A stretch of 64,000 bases of DNA from Streptosporangium carneum (GTDB lineage: Bacteria; Actinomycetota; Actinomycetes; Streptosporangiales; Streptosporangiaceae). The stretch covers positions 744,001 through 808,000 of the forward strand of contig NZ_BSEV01000002.1 of the NCBI RefSeq assembly GCF_027922005.1, given 5' to 3'. Below the pieces are notes generated by a model that did not search any database, was not told the DNA's origin, and saw only the letters and a program-made list of their open reading frames with translations. Shown here one piece after another: positions 41,190-50,255 of the stretch (its first letter is position 1; each line of letters starts with the position of its first letter). The translations under genes were made by a program, and so were the position numbers.

Positions 41190-41223
41190 CGTCAGGCTGG
41201 CTTGACGTCAGGCCAGCCTGACG
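41190..41223. promoter_or_regulatory. 12-bp inverted repeat just upstream of the HTH gene
   Basis: CGTCAGGCTGGC (41190-41201) and GCCAGCCTGACG (41212-41223) are perfect inverted arms. Their ten-base loop contains the smaller palindrome TGACGTCA (41203-41210). The element ends 14 bases before the ATG at 41238, which has no good ribosome site. It may be a terminator for the DUF397 unit, or an operator or RNA structure for the next gene. Confidence 0.5.
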
Positions 41224-41237
41224 GAACACTCGGTGCC

Positions 41238-41676
41238 ATGGCGACTCCCGAGCATCTCGAACGTCGATTCACGTTGCTCACCGCGGTCGCGCGCTATGAC
41301 GCGCTACGCACTCGCGACGTCCTCGCATCACCGGCCGAGGAGGACACCCCCGAATCCGTACCGATCGATCAGGGCATGAGACCTCTGACCCGGGAGGAGA
41401 CGCTGGAGCTCCTCGCGCCGGGGGAGGTGATCGCGCGCAAGGCGGGCCACGGACGTCAGCTCACGGTGCGATCGGCCCGCGAAGCCGGTGCCTCGTGGTC
41501 GCAGATCGGTGCCGCGCTGGGAACCACCAAGCAGGCCGCCTGGGAGACGCACAACAGGTGGATCGACGAGCAGGCCAGGCAGCACCGGGACGAAGGCCAC
41601 TGGGGCTGGGAGGGCGACGAGGTGGCGGCGGCGCGCGCTCGCCGGCGAGTCCGAAGCCGAGGAGAGCGAAGCCTGA
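41238..41676 (+). pseudogene. Small HTH-type DNA-binding protein, probable C-terminal frameshift
   Basis: From ATG at 41238 the protein has an N-terminal helical part (LERRFTLLTAVARYDALRTR) and a helix-turn-helix (SAREAGASWSQIGAALGTTKQAAWETHNRW). This family of about 140 residues is common in actinomycetes. In the original frame the end becomes Arg-rich and runs to 41927, antisense over the PIN toxin gene. One base away the frame gives RALAGESEAEESEA and a stop at 41674-41676, a typical acidic end. A one-base slip in the GCGGCGGCGCGCGC run near 41625-41640 explains both. A real long form cannot be excluded. Confidence 0.6.
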
Positions 41677-41776
41677 GGGTCCGGGCCGAGGGCGGCCGAC
41701 CACCGCCCCGGCCCGCTCCAACACCCCCGGAAAAGCCTCACACCACCGCTCCAGACGTAGCCGGTGACATGAGAAG

Positions 41777-42199
41777 TCAGCCAGGAATCAGCGTAAGGGC
41801 GGCGACATGGGCGGGACGAACCACAGAGAAGTCTCTGGTGTCGATGGTGAACACCTCGGTGATCCCAAAACGCTCGGCGACTGCGACCACCGAGGCATCA
41901 GCCGATCCGAGCGGAAGATCTGAATAACGCTCCACCAGGTCGGCGATACGGTCAACGTCCTCGTCCGTGAGATCGACCAGCTGAAAGACTCCGGCCCTCA
42001 GAGAGCGTAGAAAACCCGCCTCCGCCTTGGCTCCACCGAGCTTGCCAAGCATGTAGGCGACCTCACCGGCCACAAAACCCGGCACAAGGAGCTTTCGCCG
42101 TTCTCGGCGCAACCTGGTGAACACCTCGACACAGACATCGTGCTTACGGTCGTTTCGGATGGCAGCGGCAACGATGGGGCCGGTGTCAACGACGATCAC
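41777..42199 (-). CDS. PIN-domain ribonuclease toxin (VapC-like)
   Basis: This 140-residue protein starts with ATG at 42199, overlapping the antitoxin stop by four bases. Conserved acidic residues of the PIN nuclease site are visible: [10 protein letters not shown] (Asp5), VAGEVAYML (Glu), [13 protein letters not shown] (Asp) and [10 protein letters not shown] (Asp). VapC toxins cleave tRNA or rRNA when freed from the antitoxin. The small acidic gene just upstream is the expected antitoxin. Its 3' end lies against the frame-extended HTH gene on the other strand. Confidence 0.88.
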   Translation of the reverse strand: MIVVDTGPIVAAAIRNDRKHDVCVEVFTRLRRERRKLLVPGFVAGEVAYMLGKLGGAKAEAGFLRSLRAGVFQLVDLTDEDVDRIADLVERYSDLPLGSADASVVAVAERFGITEVFTIDTRDFSVVRPAHVAALTLIPG

Positions 42200-42426
42200 A
42201 CTTCGTGACCATACTCCTGACGCAAGATCTCTTCAGTGCGTTCGGCGATGTCGTCCTGCTCAGTGGTCACCGACCCGAACCAGGCAGGCGGCCACTCCTG
42301 GTCTGACTCGCCCTCAGTGGAGTGAACGAGACGCAGAGTGTGCGCACGCACCTCATGAAGCTGGTCCGGCGTCAGCCGGTCAACCAGCCGATGCATGTCC
42401 TCGTACTCTTCGGGAGCAGCGGTCAT
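42196..42426 (-). CDS. Antitoxin partner of the PIN toxin
   Basis: This 76-residue acidic protein is encoded directly before the toxin with an ATGA overlap. The N-terminal half ([20 protein letters not shown]) is helical, and the C-terminal part has [10 protein letters not shown] and a charged helix ([19 protein letters not shown]) of the kind that wraps the toxin active site. No clear ribbon-helix-helix is seen. It resembles small DUF-type antitoxins of mycobacteria and actinomycetes with [10 protein letters not shown]. Type II pairing is inferred from position. Confidence 0.8.
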   Translation of the reverse strand: MTAAPEEYEDMHRLVDRLTPDQLHEVRAHTLRLVHSTEGESDQEWPPAWFGSVTTEQDDIAERTEEILRQEYGHEV

Positions 42427-42591
42427 ACCCGGAGTCTATGCCAGCCGATCCGGAAAGCATCGCTCATCGGCGCCGATCCGCCCCACCTCGGCACTCGCCG
42501 TACCGGTGCCGGGAATGTCACGGGCACGGCGAGAGCAAGAGCCTTCGCACCGACGGCGTTCACGCCTCCGTGCCGGTGATGTTCACACGGG

Positions 42592-43119
42592 TCAGCGTTG
42601 GGCGGGCTGGGGGCCTCGGGGTTCCTCGTCGTCGGTCGCCTCGTCGACGGCGCGGAACAGGTCGGCCCGCACCTCTTGAATTCTGGGGATGTCGCGCAGC
42701 GTGACGTGGCCGTGCTCGCCCGCCGACTCGACGTTGAGCGTGCCGCTGCCGAACATCCGCTCCAGCAGGGTCTGGTCGGCGCTGACCGTGTTGACCTTGC
42801 TCATCGGAATGTCCTCGGTGGACTTGTTCAGCACCCCGGTGCTGATCGTGAGCCGGTGCGAGGTGAGCACGTACGCGGTGTTCTTCCACTGCACGTACGG
42901 CACGAAGGACCACACGGTCATCAGCCCGACGGCGATCACCGCCACCGCGATGCGCGCGTAGGAGTCGTATTCGAAGGCGGGCATGATGAAGATCGCGATG
43001 CTCGATCCCACGATGATGACGACCAGCGCGAAGAGCGGTGCGACGAGGCGCTTCCAGTGGGGGTGGAACGCGCGGATGCGCAGCTCCCCCTCCGCCAGTT
43101 GATGATCAGGCAGACCCAT
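42592..43119 (-). CDS. Membrane protein with bacterial PH domain
   Basis: This 175-residue protein starts with ATG at 43119. Two transmembrane segments (residues about 27-48 and 56-75) form a hairpin. A YdbS/bPH2-type domain follows, with the typical TAYVLTSHRLTISTGVLNKSTEDIPMSKV. The C-terminal tail is acidic and disordered. The family is widespread with unclear function, possibly in membrane stress. It sits next to birA on the same strand, a common actinomycete arrangement. Confidence 0.88.
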   Translation of the reverse strand: MGLPDHQLAEGELRIRAFHPHWKRLVAPLFALVVIIVGSSIAIFIMPAFEYDSYARIAVAVIAVGLMTVWSFVPYVQWKNTAYVLTSHRLTISTGVLNKSTEDIPMSKVNTVSADQTLLERMFGSGTLNVESAGEHGHVTLRDIPRIQEVRADLFRAVDEATDDEEPRGPQPAQR

Positions 43120-43173
43120 GGGGCAAATCGTGGCACGCCCGGGCCCTCCGCGCCACGAGACGTGCGGATGAAG

Positions 43174-43998
43174 TCACGAAACGTGCGGACGAACGTGCAC
43201 GACGTCACCGACGCTCAGGGTGTGCCTGCGCCCGTCGGACTCGACGAGCAGGTGGCCCGACTCGTCGATGCCGGTCGCGAGACCGGTGAGGACCCGCTCA
43301 CCCGGCAGCTCGACCCGAACCTCACGGCCGACCGTCGCGCTCAACCCCAGGTAGGCGGCCCGCAGCCCGCACGCGTCGGCGTCGCCGTCGGTCTCCGACC
43401 ATTCGCGGTAGTGGGTCTCGATCTCGCGCAGAATCGCCCTGAGGAGCGGGTCGCGGTCGACGCAGGCGGCGTTCTCGACGGCCAGCGAGGTGGCGGTCCC
43501 GACGGGCAGCTCGTCGGGACGGACGCTCACGTTGAGCCCGACGCCCACGATCACCGCGCTGTCGACCCGCTCGGCGAGCACCCCGGCGAGCTTGCGCTCC
43601 CCGACCAGCAGGTCGTTCGGCCATTTCAGGCGGGCGTCCACCTCGGCGACCCGGCGCACCGCCGACGCGACGGCCAGGCCGACGAGCAGCGAGAGCCAGC
43701 CCTGCCGCGCGGGGGCGGGGTCGGGGCGCAGGAGCACCGAGAACGTCAGCCCCGAACGAGGGGGCACGCTCCAGACGCGGCCGAGCCTGCCGCGACCGGC
43801 GAACTGCGCCTCCGCGACGACCACGGCTCCCTGCCTGGCGCCGTCGCGCACCGCCTGGGCGAGGTCGGCGTTGGTCGAACCGGTCCTGCCGACGACGGTG
43901 ATGTCCGACCACAGGCCGCCGGGGCGGACCAGGGCACGGGTGAGCGCCGCCTGGGAGAGCGGCGGGCGGTCGAGATCGGTGAAGGGCGAGTCGAACAC
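43174..43998 (-). CDS. birA: Biotin-[acetyl-CoA-carboxylase] ligase
   Basis: This 274-residue class I biotin ligase lacks the N-terminal DNA-binding domain. It activates biotin with ATP and attaches it to the carboxylase carrier protein. The biotin-binding loop GRGRLGR, the catalytic Lys region LKWPNDLLVGERKLAGVL and the small C-terminal SH3-like domain are present. It matters for the acyl-CoA carboxylase whose beta and epsilon subunits are encoded at 50562-52348. Confidence 0.94.
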   Translation of the reverse strand: MFDSPFTDLDRPPLSQAALTRALVRPGGLWSDITVVGRTGSTNADLAQAVRDGARQGAVVVAEAQFAGRGRLGRVWSVPPRSGLTFSVLLRPDPAPARQGWLSLLVGLAVASAVRRVAEVDARLKWPNDLLVGERKLAGVLAERVDSAVIVGVGLNVSVRPDELPVGTATSLAVENAACVDRDPLLRAILREIETHYREWSETDGDADACGLRAAYLGLSATVGREVRVELPGERVLTGLATGIDESGHLLVESDGRRHTLSVGDVVHVRPHVS

Positions 43999-44130
43999 TT
44001 ATCCATCTTCCCGCCCCAGGCGACCGCCTGTTACCGAATTAGGGCAATGAGCAGGGAATACTGTGAAGGTAGGTGACAGTCGCCACGGGGCGGTGGTGTC
44101 GACAGGCACGTCAGGCACCAGGATGGGGAC

Positions 44131-45021
44131 ATGAGCAGAGCTCTCGATCCGCGCGATCTGGCAGGCAGCGGCCCCTCCGAGGCCGTCAGGCGCCCGGGGC
44201 CCAGCACCGTGACCCGGGTCAGGGAGGTGGCGGGCGGGGTCGTCAGGGACAGACGCGACGACCTGGCGACGGAGGAGCCGCTGGAGATCAGGATCCAGTC
44301 GGGCGAGGCGCGCAGAACGGTCGCGATCACCATGCGGACCCCCGGCGCGGACTTCGAGCTCGCGGCCGGTTTCCTGCACGGCGAGGGACTGGCCTCCGCC
44401 GGGGAGATCGTCTCCATCGCCTACTGCTCGGACGACGACGTGGCGCCCGAGGCGCGCTACAACACGGTGACCGTACGGCTGCGCGGCCCCCTGCCGGAGC
44501 TGCCCGCCCTCGACCGGCACTTCGTGACGTCCAGCGCCTGCGGCGTCTGCGGGTCCGCCAGCCTCGACGCCCTGCGGGACCGGTGCCTCCCGCTTCCTCC
44601 CGGCGACGGCCCCCTGCTGTCCCCCGAGGTCCTGTACGGCCTGCCGCACCGACTCAGGCGGGCTCAGGGCGTGTTCGGCAAGACCGGGGGGCTGCACGCC
44701 GCGGGGCTGTTCACCTCGGGCGGCGAGCTGGTGGCGCTCCGCGAGGACGTGGGGCGGCACAACGCGCTGGACAAGCTGGTCGGCTGGGCCCTGACGAACG
44801 GGACGCCGTCGCTGGGCGAGCACGTCCTGATGGTCAGCGGGCGCGCCAGCTACGAGATCATGCAGAAGGCCCTGAGCGCCGGGATCCCGGTCGTCTGCGC
44901 CGTCTCCGCCCCCTCCTCCCTGGCCGTGGACCTGGCCAGGGAGTTCGGGATGACGTTGGTCGGCTTCCTGCGCGAGGAGCGCTTCAACCTCTACTCGGGC
45001 GCGGAGCGGGTCGCCGTCTGA
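44131..45021 (+). CDS. fdhD: Formate dehydrogenase accessory sulfurtransferase
   Basis: This 296-residue protein transfers sulfur from a cysteine desulfurase to the molybdenum cofactor of formate dehydrogenase. The functional Cys pair is in SACGVCGSASL, and FGKTGGLHAAGLF and LREDVGRHNALDKLVG are hallmark motifs. The start is ATG at 44131. No formate dehydrogenase gene lies in this window, which is usual for actinomycete fdhD. A hairpin spans its stop codon. Confidence 0.95.
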   Translation: MSRALDPRDLAGSGPSEAVRRPGPSTVTRVREVAGGVVRDRRDDLATEEPLEIRIQSGEARRTVAITMRTPGADFELAAGFLHGEGLASAGEIVSIAYCSDDDVAPEARYNTVTVRLRGPLPELPALDRHFVTSSACGVCGSASLDALRDRCLPLPPGDGPLLSPEVLYGLPHRLRRAQGVFGKTGGLHAAGLFTSGGELVALREDVGRHNALDKLVGWALTNGTPSLGEHVLMVSGRASYEIMQKALSAGIPVVCAVSAPSSLAVDLAREFGMTLVGFLREERFNLYSGAERVAV

Positions 45022-45048
45022 CCTGTCGGCAGGCCTGACGGCGACCCG
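45007..45048. terminator. Hairpin across the fdhD stop between convergent fdhD and ppc
   Basis: CGGGTCGCCGTC (45007-45018) and GACGGCGACCCG (45037-45048) pair over 12 bp, with an 18-base loop that contains its own CCTG/CAGG stem. It includes the last codons and stop of fdhD. It is suited to act as a bidirectional terminator for the convergent genes. Confidence 0.65.
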
Positions 45049-45076
45049 GCCGTGCGGTGTTCCGGCCGGTGGGGGG

Positions 45077-47716
45077 TCAGCCGGTGTTCTGCAGGCCCGC
45101 GGCGACGCCGTTGACCGACAGCAGCAGCAGCGTCGACAGGCGCTCGCGCTCCTCCTCGGACAGGGCGTCGTCGGAGCGCAGGGCGGACAGGGCGCGCAGC
45201 TGCAGGTGCGACAGCGCGTCCACGTACGGGTCGCGGAGCTGGACCGCGCGCGAGAGCACCCTGCGGTTCTCCAGCAGGCGGCTGTGGCCGGTGATCTCCA
45301 GGGCCAGGCGGCGGGTGCGGTCGTACTCCCCGAGCACCTGCTCGACGAAGTCGTCCCGCCCGCCCAGCGCGAGGTAGCGGGCCGCGATGTCCCTGTCGGT
45401 CTTGGCCAGCGACATCTCCACGTTGTCCAGCAGCGAGGCGAAGAGCGGCCACTCGCGGTAGGCGGCGCGCAGCTCGTCGATGCCCGACTCGGAGATCACC
45501 GCCTCCAGGCCGCTGCCCAGGCCGTACCACCCCGGCAGGTTGACCCGGGTCTGCGCCCAGGCGAACACCCACGGGATGGCCCGCAGGTCGTCCAGGGACC
45601 TGGGTGCGCCGAGACCCCGCCTGGCGGGGCGGGAGCCGAGACGGAGCGAGCCGATCTCCTCAAGCGGGCTGACCAGCGAGAACCACTCGGGGAAGCCGGG
45701 CGCCTCGGTCAGCGACCGGTAGGCCTTCTCCGAGGCGGAGGCCACCTGCTCGGCCACGCCGCGGAAGCGCCCCGCCGCCTCGGCCGTACGGGCCTCGATG
45801 GTCGGCGTCGAGGCCAGCAGCACCGCGGAGGTGACCTGCTCCATGTGGCGGCGGGCGATGGCGGCGTGACCGTAGCGGGCGAAGATGACCTCACCCTGCT
45901 CGGTGACCTTGAACCTGCCGCCGACCGAGCCCGGGGCCTGCGCGAGCACGGCCCGGTTGGCCGGTCCGCCGCCTCGGCCCAGCGCGCCGCCCCTGCCGTG
46001 GAAGAGCGTCAGCCGCACGTCGTGCGCGGCGGCCCAGGCGGTCAGGGCCTCCTGCGCCTCGTACAGCTTCAGCGTCGCCGCGGCGGGGCCGAGCTCCTTG
46101 GCCGAGTCGGAGTAGCCGAGCATGACCTCCAGGCGACGGCCGTTGGCCGCGAGCCTCTCCTGGATGCCCGGGATGGCCAGCATGCCGGTCAGCACGGCCG
46201 GGGCGTTGGCCAGGTCGGCGCCCGACTCGAACAGCGGGACCACGTCGAGCCTGGGCGCCCTGTCGCCGAGCGCGTGCGCGGCCAGCGCGTAGACCGCGGC
46301 GATGTCGTCGGCCGAGCGGGTGAAGGAGACGACGTAGCGGGAGCAGGCGGTCGTGCCGAAGCGCTCCTGGATCCAGCCGATCGTGCGGATGGTCGCCAGG
46401 ACCTCGTCCGTGCGCTCGGAGGTCCGCCCATCGGCCAGCTCGGCCAGCGCCTCGGCGTGGACCTGCGAGTGCTGGCGCACCTCCAGTTCCGCCAGGTGGA
46501 AGCCGAACGTCTCCACCTGCCAGATGAGGTGCTGCACCTCGCCGTACGCCTGCCGGGGCGCGTCGGCCGCCACCAGGGACTCCTGGACGGTCCGCAGGTC
46601 GGCCAGGAGCTCCTCCGGCGAGCGGTAGGCCAGGTCGAGGCCGCGCTGCCGGGTCGCCCTGATCCTGGCGGCGACGAACAGCAGCCACTGCCGGTGCGGT
46701 TCCTGCGGCGAGCGGGTGGCCATCTCGGAGACCAGCTCGGGGTGGTCGTTCTCCGCGGAGGCGAGCGCCGCGGCGAGCTCCGGCGAGGCGGGCGTGTAGG
46801 AGGCGGTGAGCGTGAGGGCCCTGCCGATCCTGAGCGCGGCGTTCTCCAGCGCGATCAGCACGTGCTCCGACTGGATGAGCACGGCGTCCCTGGTCACCTT
46901 CGCGGTGACGTTGGGGTTGCCGTCACGGTCGCCGCCGATCCAGCTGCCGTAGCGGATGAAGGCGCGGGCCAGCGGCTCGCGGACGCCGGTGCCCTCGCCG
47001 AGCGCGGCGTCCAGCGAGCGGTAGACCAGCGGGATCACCCGGAACAAGGTCTCGTCGAAGGCGGCCATGGCGGTGCGGACCTCGTCGAGCGGGTCGAGCT
47101 TGGTCGACCTGAGCTGCGCGGTCCGCCACAGGAGGTCGACCTCCTCCAGCAGCCGCCGCCTGGTCTCCGCCCGCTCGGCGGCTCCCCGCTCGGGGCTGTT
47201 GTAGGCGGCGAGCCTGCCGCTGATCCGCTGGATCGCGGTGACCACCGCGCGCCTGCGGGCCTCGGTCGGGTGCGCGGTCAGCACGGGGTGCAGCCGCAGC
47301 CCCTCGACCAGCTCGGCGACGCGCTCGCCGCCCAGCTCCTGGACGGCCTGCGCGATGGACTCCGGCAGCGGCTCCTCACCGGTGTCGCGGACGCGGAGGG
47401 TACGGATCCTGAAATGCTCCTCGGCGAGGTTCGCCAGATGGAAGTAGCACGTGAACGCGCGGGCGATCTGCACCGCCCTCTCGATCGGCCACTCGGCGAC
47501 CATGGCGGTGATCTCGTCGCCCGAGACCTTCCCGCGACGGGCCGCGATGACGGCCTTTCTGAGGCGTTCGACATCGGCGAGCAGGTCGTCGCCGCCGTGC
47601 TCGGCTATCACCTGCCCCAAGAGCCCTCCGAGCAGCCGCACATCCGCGCGCAGCTCGTCGGGCATCTCGGTGACAGCGGATGAACGTTCTGCCTGGGTGT
47701 TCGCGATGGCGGACAT
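45077..47716 (-). CDS. ppc: Phosphoenolpyruvate carboxylase
   Basis: This enzyme of about 879 residues makes oxaloacetate from PEP and bicarbonate to refill the citrate cycle. The catalytic His is in LTAHPTEARRR. GYSDSAKELGPAA, the PEP loop FHGRGGALGRGGGP and the C-terminal QNTG end are all present. I chose ATG at 47716; the frame is open to a GTG at 47764, and neither has a clear ribosome site. A DasR-type palindrome lies at 47767-47782, in the promoter region. Confidence 0.95.
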   Translation of the reverse strand: MSAIANTQAERSSAVTEMPDELRADVRLLGGLLGQVIAEHGGDDLLADVERLRKAVIAARRGKVSGDEITAMVAEWPIERAVQIARAFTCYFHLANLAEEHFRIRTLRVRDTGEEPLPESIAQAVQELGGERVAELVEGLRLHPVLTAHPTEARRRAVVTAIQRISGRLAAYNSPERGAAERAETRRRLLEEVDLLWRTAQLRSTKLDPLDEVRTAMAAFDETLFRVIPLVYRSLDAALGEGTGVREPLARAFIRYGSWIGGDRDGNPNVTAKVTRDAVLIQSEHVLIALENAALRIGRALTLTASYTPASPELAAALASAENDHPELVSEMATRSPQEPHRQWLLFVAARIRATRQRGLDLAYRSPEELLADLRTVQESLVAADAPRQAYGEVQHLIWQVETFGFHLAELEVRQHSQVHAEALAELADGRTSERTDEVLATIRTIGWIQERFGTTACSRYVVSFTRSADDIAAVYALAAHALGDRAPRLDVVPLFESGADLANAPAVLTGMLAIPGIQERLAANGRRLEVMLGYSDSAKELGPAAATLKLYEAQEALTAWAAAHDVRLTLFHGRGGALGRGGGPANRAVLAQAPGSVGGRFKVTEQGEVIFARYGHAAIARRHMEQVTSAVLLASTPTIEARTAEAAGRFRGVAEQVASASEKAYRSLTEAPGFPEWFSLVSPLEEIGSLRLGSRPARRGLGAPRSLDDLRAIPWVFAWAQTRVNLPGWYGLGSGLEAVISESGIDELRAAYREWPLFASLLDNVEMSLAKTDRDIAARYLALGGRDDFVEQVLGEYDRTRRLALEITGHSRLLENRRVLSRAVQLRDPYVDALSHLQLRALSALRSDDALSEEERERLSTLLLLSVNGVAAGLQNTG

Positions 47717-47766
47717 ATTCGTCAGCGTAGTCAGTCCGAATTCCCGGGCGGAGACCGGTCTCACTT

Positions 47767-47782
47767 ATTGGACTAGACCAAT
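47767..47782. promoter_or_regulatory. DasR-like responsive element (dre) upstream of ppc
   Basis: The 16 bases ATTGGACTAGACCAAT closely resemble the streptomycete dre consensus A[C/G]TGGTCTAGACCA[C/G]T. They keep the TGG, CTAGACCA and outer A/T positions, with changes at the second and next-to-last positions and one centre base. The element lies 3-50 bases upstream of the possible ppc starts, at the end of the upstream ABC permease gene. DasR senses glucosamine-6-phosphate in streptomycetes. Confidence 0.55.
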
Positions 47783-49491
47783 CAGCCGCTCTGGGAGACG
47801 GCCCCCACGAGCTCGGGATACCTGCGGAAACCGAGGTCTCCGGCCAATCTGCGACCCGCCCAGGAGAGCAGCAGGCCGTACGGCACCGCGAGCGCGCTGA
47901 CCCAGGTGAGGCCCAGCAGGACCGGCAGCGTCACGGGCAGCGAGAGCAGGCCGCCGCCGATCATCGCGCCGAACGAGGCGACGAAGGCGATGCCGCCCTG
48001 CCCCGGCACGGCCCCGGTGAAGGCGTTGAGCCGGTCGGGCACCGAGTACGGCACGAGCACGCTCGTCACGGCCCCGATCCCGAGGCCGACGCCGAGGACC
48101 CCCCACGCGGTGAGCGCGGCGGGGACGGCCCACGCCAGGTTCCCCGCGAGGAGGGCGGCCACGACCGAGAGCAGGCCGAGCAGCGGCGCCGCGATCGTCG
48201 CGACGGCCAGGTGCCGCCCCGCCAGGTCGGTCCGCCAGTCGCGTCCCGTGCCGTAGGCGACGGCGTTCATCCACAGCGAGCGGCCGTCGATGCCGAAGGA
48301 GTTGGCCGACTGCAGGCCGATCATCACCGCGCCGAGGCAGGCGGGGCCGACCGCCAGGCCGATGCCTCCCGCCCCCTCGCCCTGGCTCAGGGAGAAGGCC
48401 AGGACGCCGGTGACCGCGACGGAGGAGAACCAGCCGACCCTGCCGCGCGGGTCGCGGCGGGCGTACTTCAGCTCCTTGGTCGCGACCGCCGCGAGCGGGC
48501 CGTCCGGCAGGATCCTGGCGAGCAGGCCCCTGGAGTTGCGCACCGAGGAGGCGCCGCCCTCCGTCGAGCCGTCCGGCGTGACCAGCGCCCTGCGGAGCGC
48601 GGCGATCCACAGGCGGCCGACCACGAGGACGAGGACGGCGAGGAAGGCCAGCTCGGCCACCGCGACCAGGCCGCCGTCCGTGACGGCGTGCGCGGCCATG
48701 CCCGGCGGGGTCCAGCGCAGCACGGAGGCCAGGCTGCGCAGCGCCGCCGCGGGGTCGGCGGAGAAGCCGCCGTTGAGCAGCAGGTTCGGCAGCTGCGCCG
48801 CCAGGACGAAGAAGAGCACCGAGACGGCGAGCACGTCGCGGCCCCTGCGGGTGCGCAGGACGCCGGAAAGGGACGTGGTGACCAGCCGTGAGGTGACGAT
48901 GCAGAGCGCGAACTGCAGGAGCACCGCGACGACGCCGAGCAGCGCGCCGCCCGCCCCCGCGGCCAGGCCCACGACCGCGCCGAACATGACGACCAGCGTG
49001 GCGGCGGGCCAGACGCCGGTGACCGACGCGGCGAACATGCCCGCCGCCAGCTGGCCGGTCCGCAGCGGGAACAGCGACAGGCGCGACGGGTCGAGGGTGT
49101 CGTCGAGGCCGAACGCCAGCAACGGTCCGACGGCCCAGACCAGCAGGAATCCGCTGAACAGCACGATCCCGACGTCCGCCGCGACGTCGTCGGGCGCGAA
49201 CCTCAGCGCGGCGAGGCCGAGGAAGCCCAGGCCCGCGACGAGGAGGGCGGCGATCACGGTGAAGACGAACCCGGCAAGGCGCACGCCGTTGCCGCGCAGG
49301 TTCCCGGCGACCAGCCTGAGCTTGAGCCGTACGAAGATCCACGGGCTCACCCTGCCGGCGCCGGAGCTCGAAGCGCCCGCGGCGGGGGCAGGGGCGGGGG
49401 TCGAACCGCTTGCGGCGGGGCCGTCCGCGCCGGGGCCCCTGGCGTCCTCGCCGAAGCCGGAGTCGTTCACGCCGAGGTCGCGCCCAGCCAT
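47782..49491 (-). CDS. ABC exporter permease
   Basis: This 569-residue membrane protein starts with ATG at 49491, 25 bases inside the ATPase gene. The upstream frame to 49644 is only an open extension antisense to no known motif. After a Pro/Ala/Ser-rich, Gly-rich soluble N-terminus of about 50 residues come about twelve hydrophobic segments, as in two-module ABC-2 style exporters of actinomycetes. No substrate motif is seen. With the ATPase it forms a complete two-gene exporter. Confidence 0.82.
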   Translation of the reverse strand: MAGRDLGVNDSGFGEDARGPGADGPAASGSTPAPAPAAGASSSGAGRVSPWIFVRLKLRLVAGNLRGNGVRLAGFVFTVIAALLVAGLGFLGLAALRFAPDDVAADVGIVLFSGFLLVWAVGPLLAFGLDDTLDPSRLSLFPLRTGQLAAGMFAASVTGVWPAATLVVMFGAVVGLAAGAGGALLGVVAVLLQFALCIVTSRLVTTSLSGVLRTRRGRDVLAVSVLFFVLAAQLPNLLLNGGFSADPAAALRSLASVLRWTPPGMAAHAVTDGGLVAVAELAFLAVLVLVVGRLWIAALRRALVTPDGSTEGGASSVRNSRGLLARILPDGPLAAVATKELKYARRDPRGRVGWFSSVAVTGVLAFSLSQGEGAGGIGLAVGPACLGAVMIGLQSANSFGIDGRSLWMNAVAYGTGRDWRTDLAGRHLAVATIAAPLLGLLSVVAALLAGNLAWAVPAALTAWGVLGVGLGIGAVTSVLVPYSVPDRLNAFTGAVPGQGGIAFVASFGAMIGGGLLSLPVTLPVLLGLTWVSALAVPYGLLLSWAGRRLAGDLGFRRYPELVGAVSQSG

Positions 49492-50255
49492 GACAGGCCC
49501 TCCTCTCCGCCGGGGCCCTGTCCGTCGCCCCTGGCCCCGACCAGGCCGAGGAAGGCCTCGTTGAGGCTCCGTCCCGCGCGGACCCGGTCGAGCGGGCCCT
49601 GTGCGACGATCTGGCCCCTGCTCATCACGGAGACCCAGTCGCACAGGCGCTCGACGAGGTCCATGACGTGGCTGGAGAAGACGACGGTCGCACCCGAGGC
49701 GGTGTAGCGGCGCAGCACCTCGGTCAGCGTGTTGGCGCTGACCGGGTCGACGCCCTCGAAGGGCTCGTCGAGGAAGAGCACTCTGGGGTTGTGCAGCAGC
49801 GCGGCCGCCAGGCCTATCTTCTTGCGCATGCCGGTCGAGTAGTCGACGACGAGCTTGTCCGCCGAGTCCGCCAGGTCCATGACCCGCAGCAGCTCCTCGG
49901 CCCGCTGCTCGACCTCGGCCTTGGGGATGCCCCTGAGCTGGCCGTTGTAGGACAGCAGCTCACGCCCGGACAGGCGCTCGAACAGGCGCAGCCCCTCGGG
50001 GAGCACGCCGATGCGGGCCTTGACCGCCACCGGGTCGCGCCAGACGTCCAGCCCGTCGATGTGGATCGCGCCCTCGTCGGGGCGGAGCAGGCCGGTGACC
50101 ATGCTGAGCGTGGTCGTCTTGCCCGCGCCGTTCGGGCCGACCAGCCCGGCGAAGCTGCCCCTCGGCACGACGAGGTCGACCCCGCCGACGGCCACCTGCT
50201 GCCCGAACCTCTTCACCAGCCGCTGTGTTCGTACCGCTTCAGCGATGTCCGTCAT
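49467..50255 (-). CDS. ABC transporter ATP-binding protein
   Basis: This 262-residue ATPase starts with ATG at 50255 after GGGAG; a GTG at 50264 is in frame. Walker A is GPNGAGKTT, the signature YSTGMRKKIGLAAALL, and Walker B VLFLDEPFEGVD, followed by the H-loop SSHVMDL. The YSTGMRKK signature is of the CcmA/drug-exporter type. It drives the permease encoded immediately downstream. The substrate is unknown. Confidence 0.93.
   Translation of the reverse strand: MTDIAEAVRTQRLVKRFGQQVAVGGVDLVVPRGSFAGLVGPNGAGKTTTLSMVTGLLRPDEGAIHIDGLDVWRDPVAVKARIGVLPEGLRLFERLSGRELLSYNGQLRGIPKAEVEQRAEELLRVMDLADSADKLVVDYSTGMRKKIGLAAALLHNPRVLFLDEPFEGVDPVSANTLTEVLRRYTASGATVVFSSHVMDLVERLCDWVSVMSRGQIVAQGPLDRVRAGRSLNEAFLGLVGARGDGQGPGGEEGLSWLGATSA

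Noticed and set aside
45206-47683. Long rightward open frame of 825 codons opposite ppc
   Set aside because: Compositional shadow of a high-GC gene. Its product is a Gly/Arg/Val/Asp mix with no motif, while the leftward frame is a complete PEP carboxylase.
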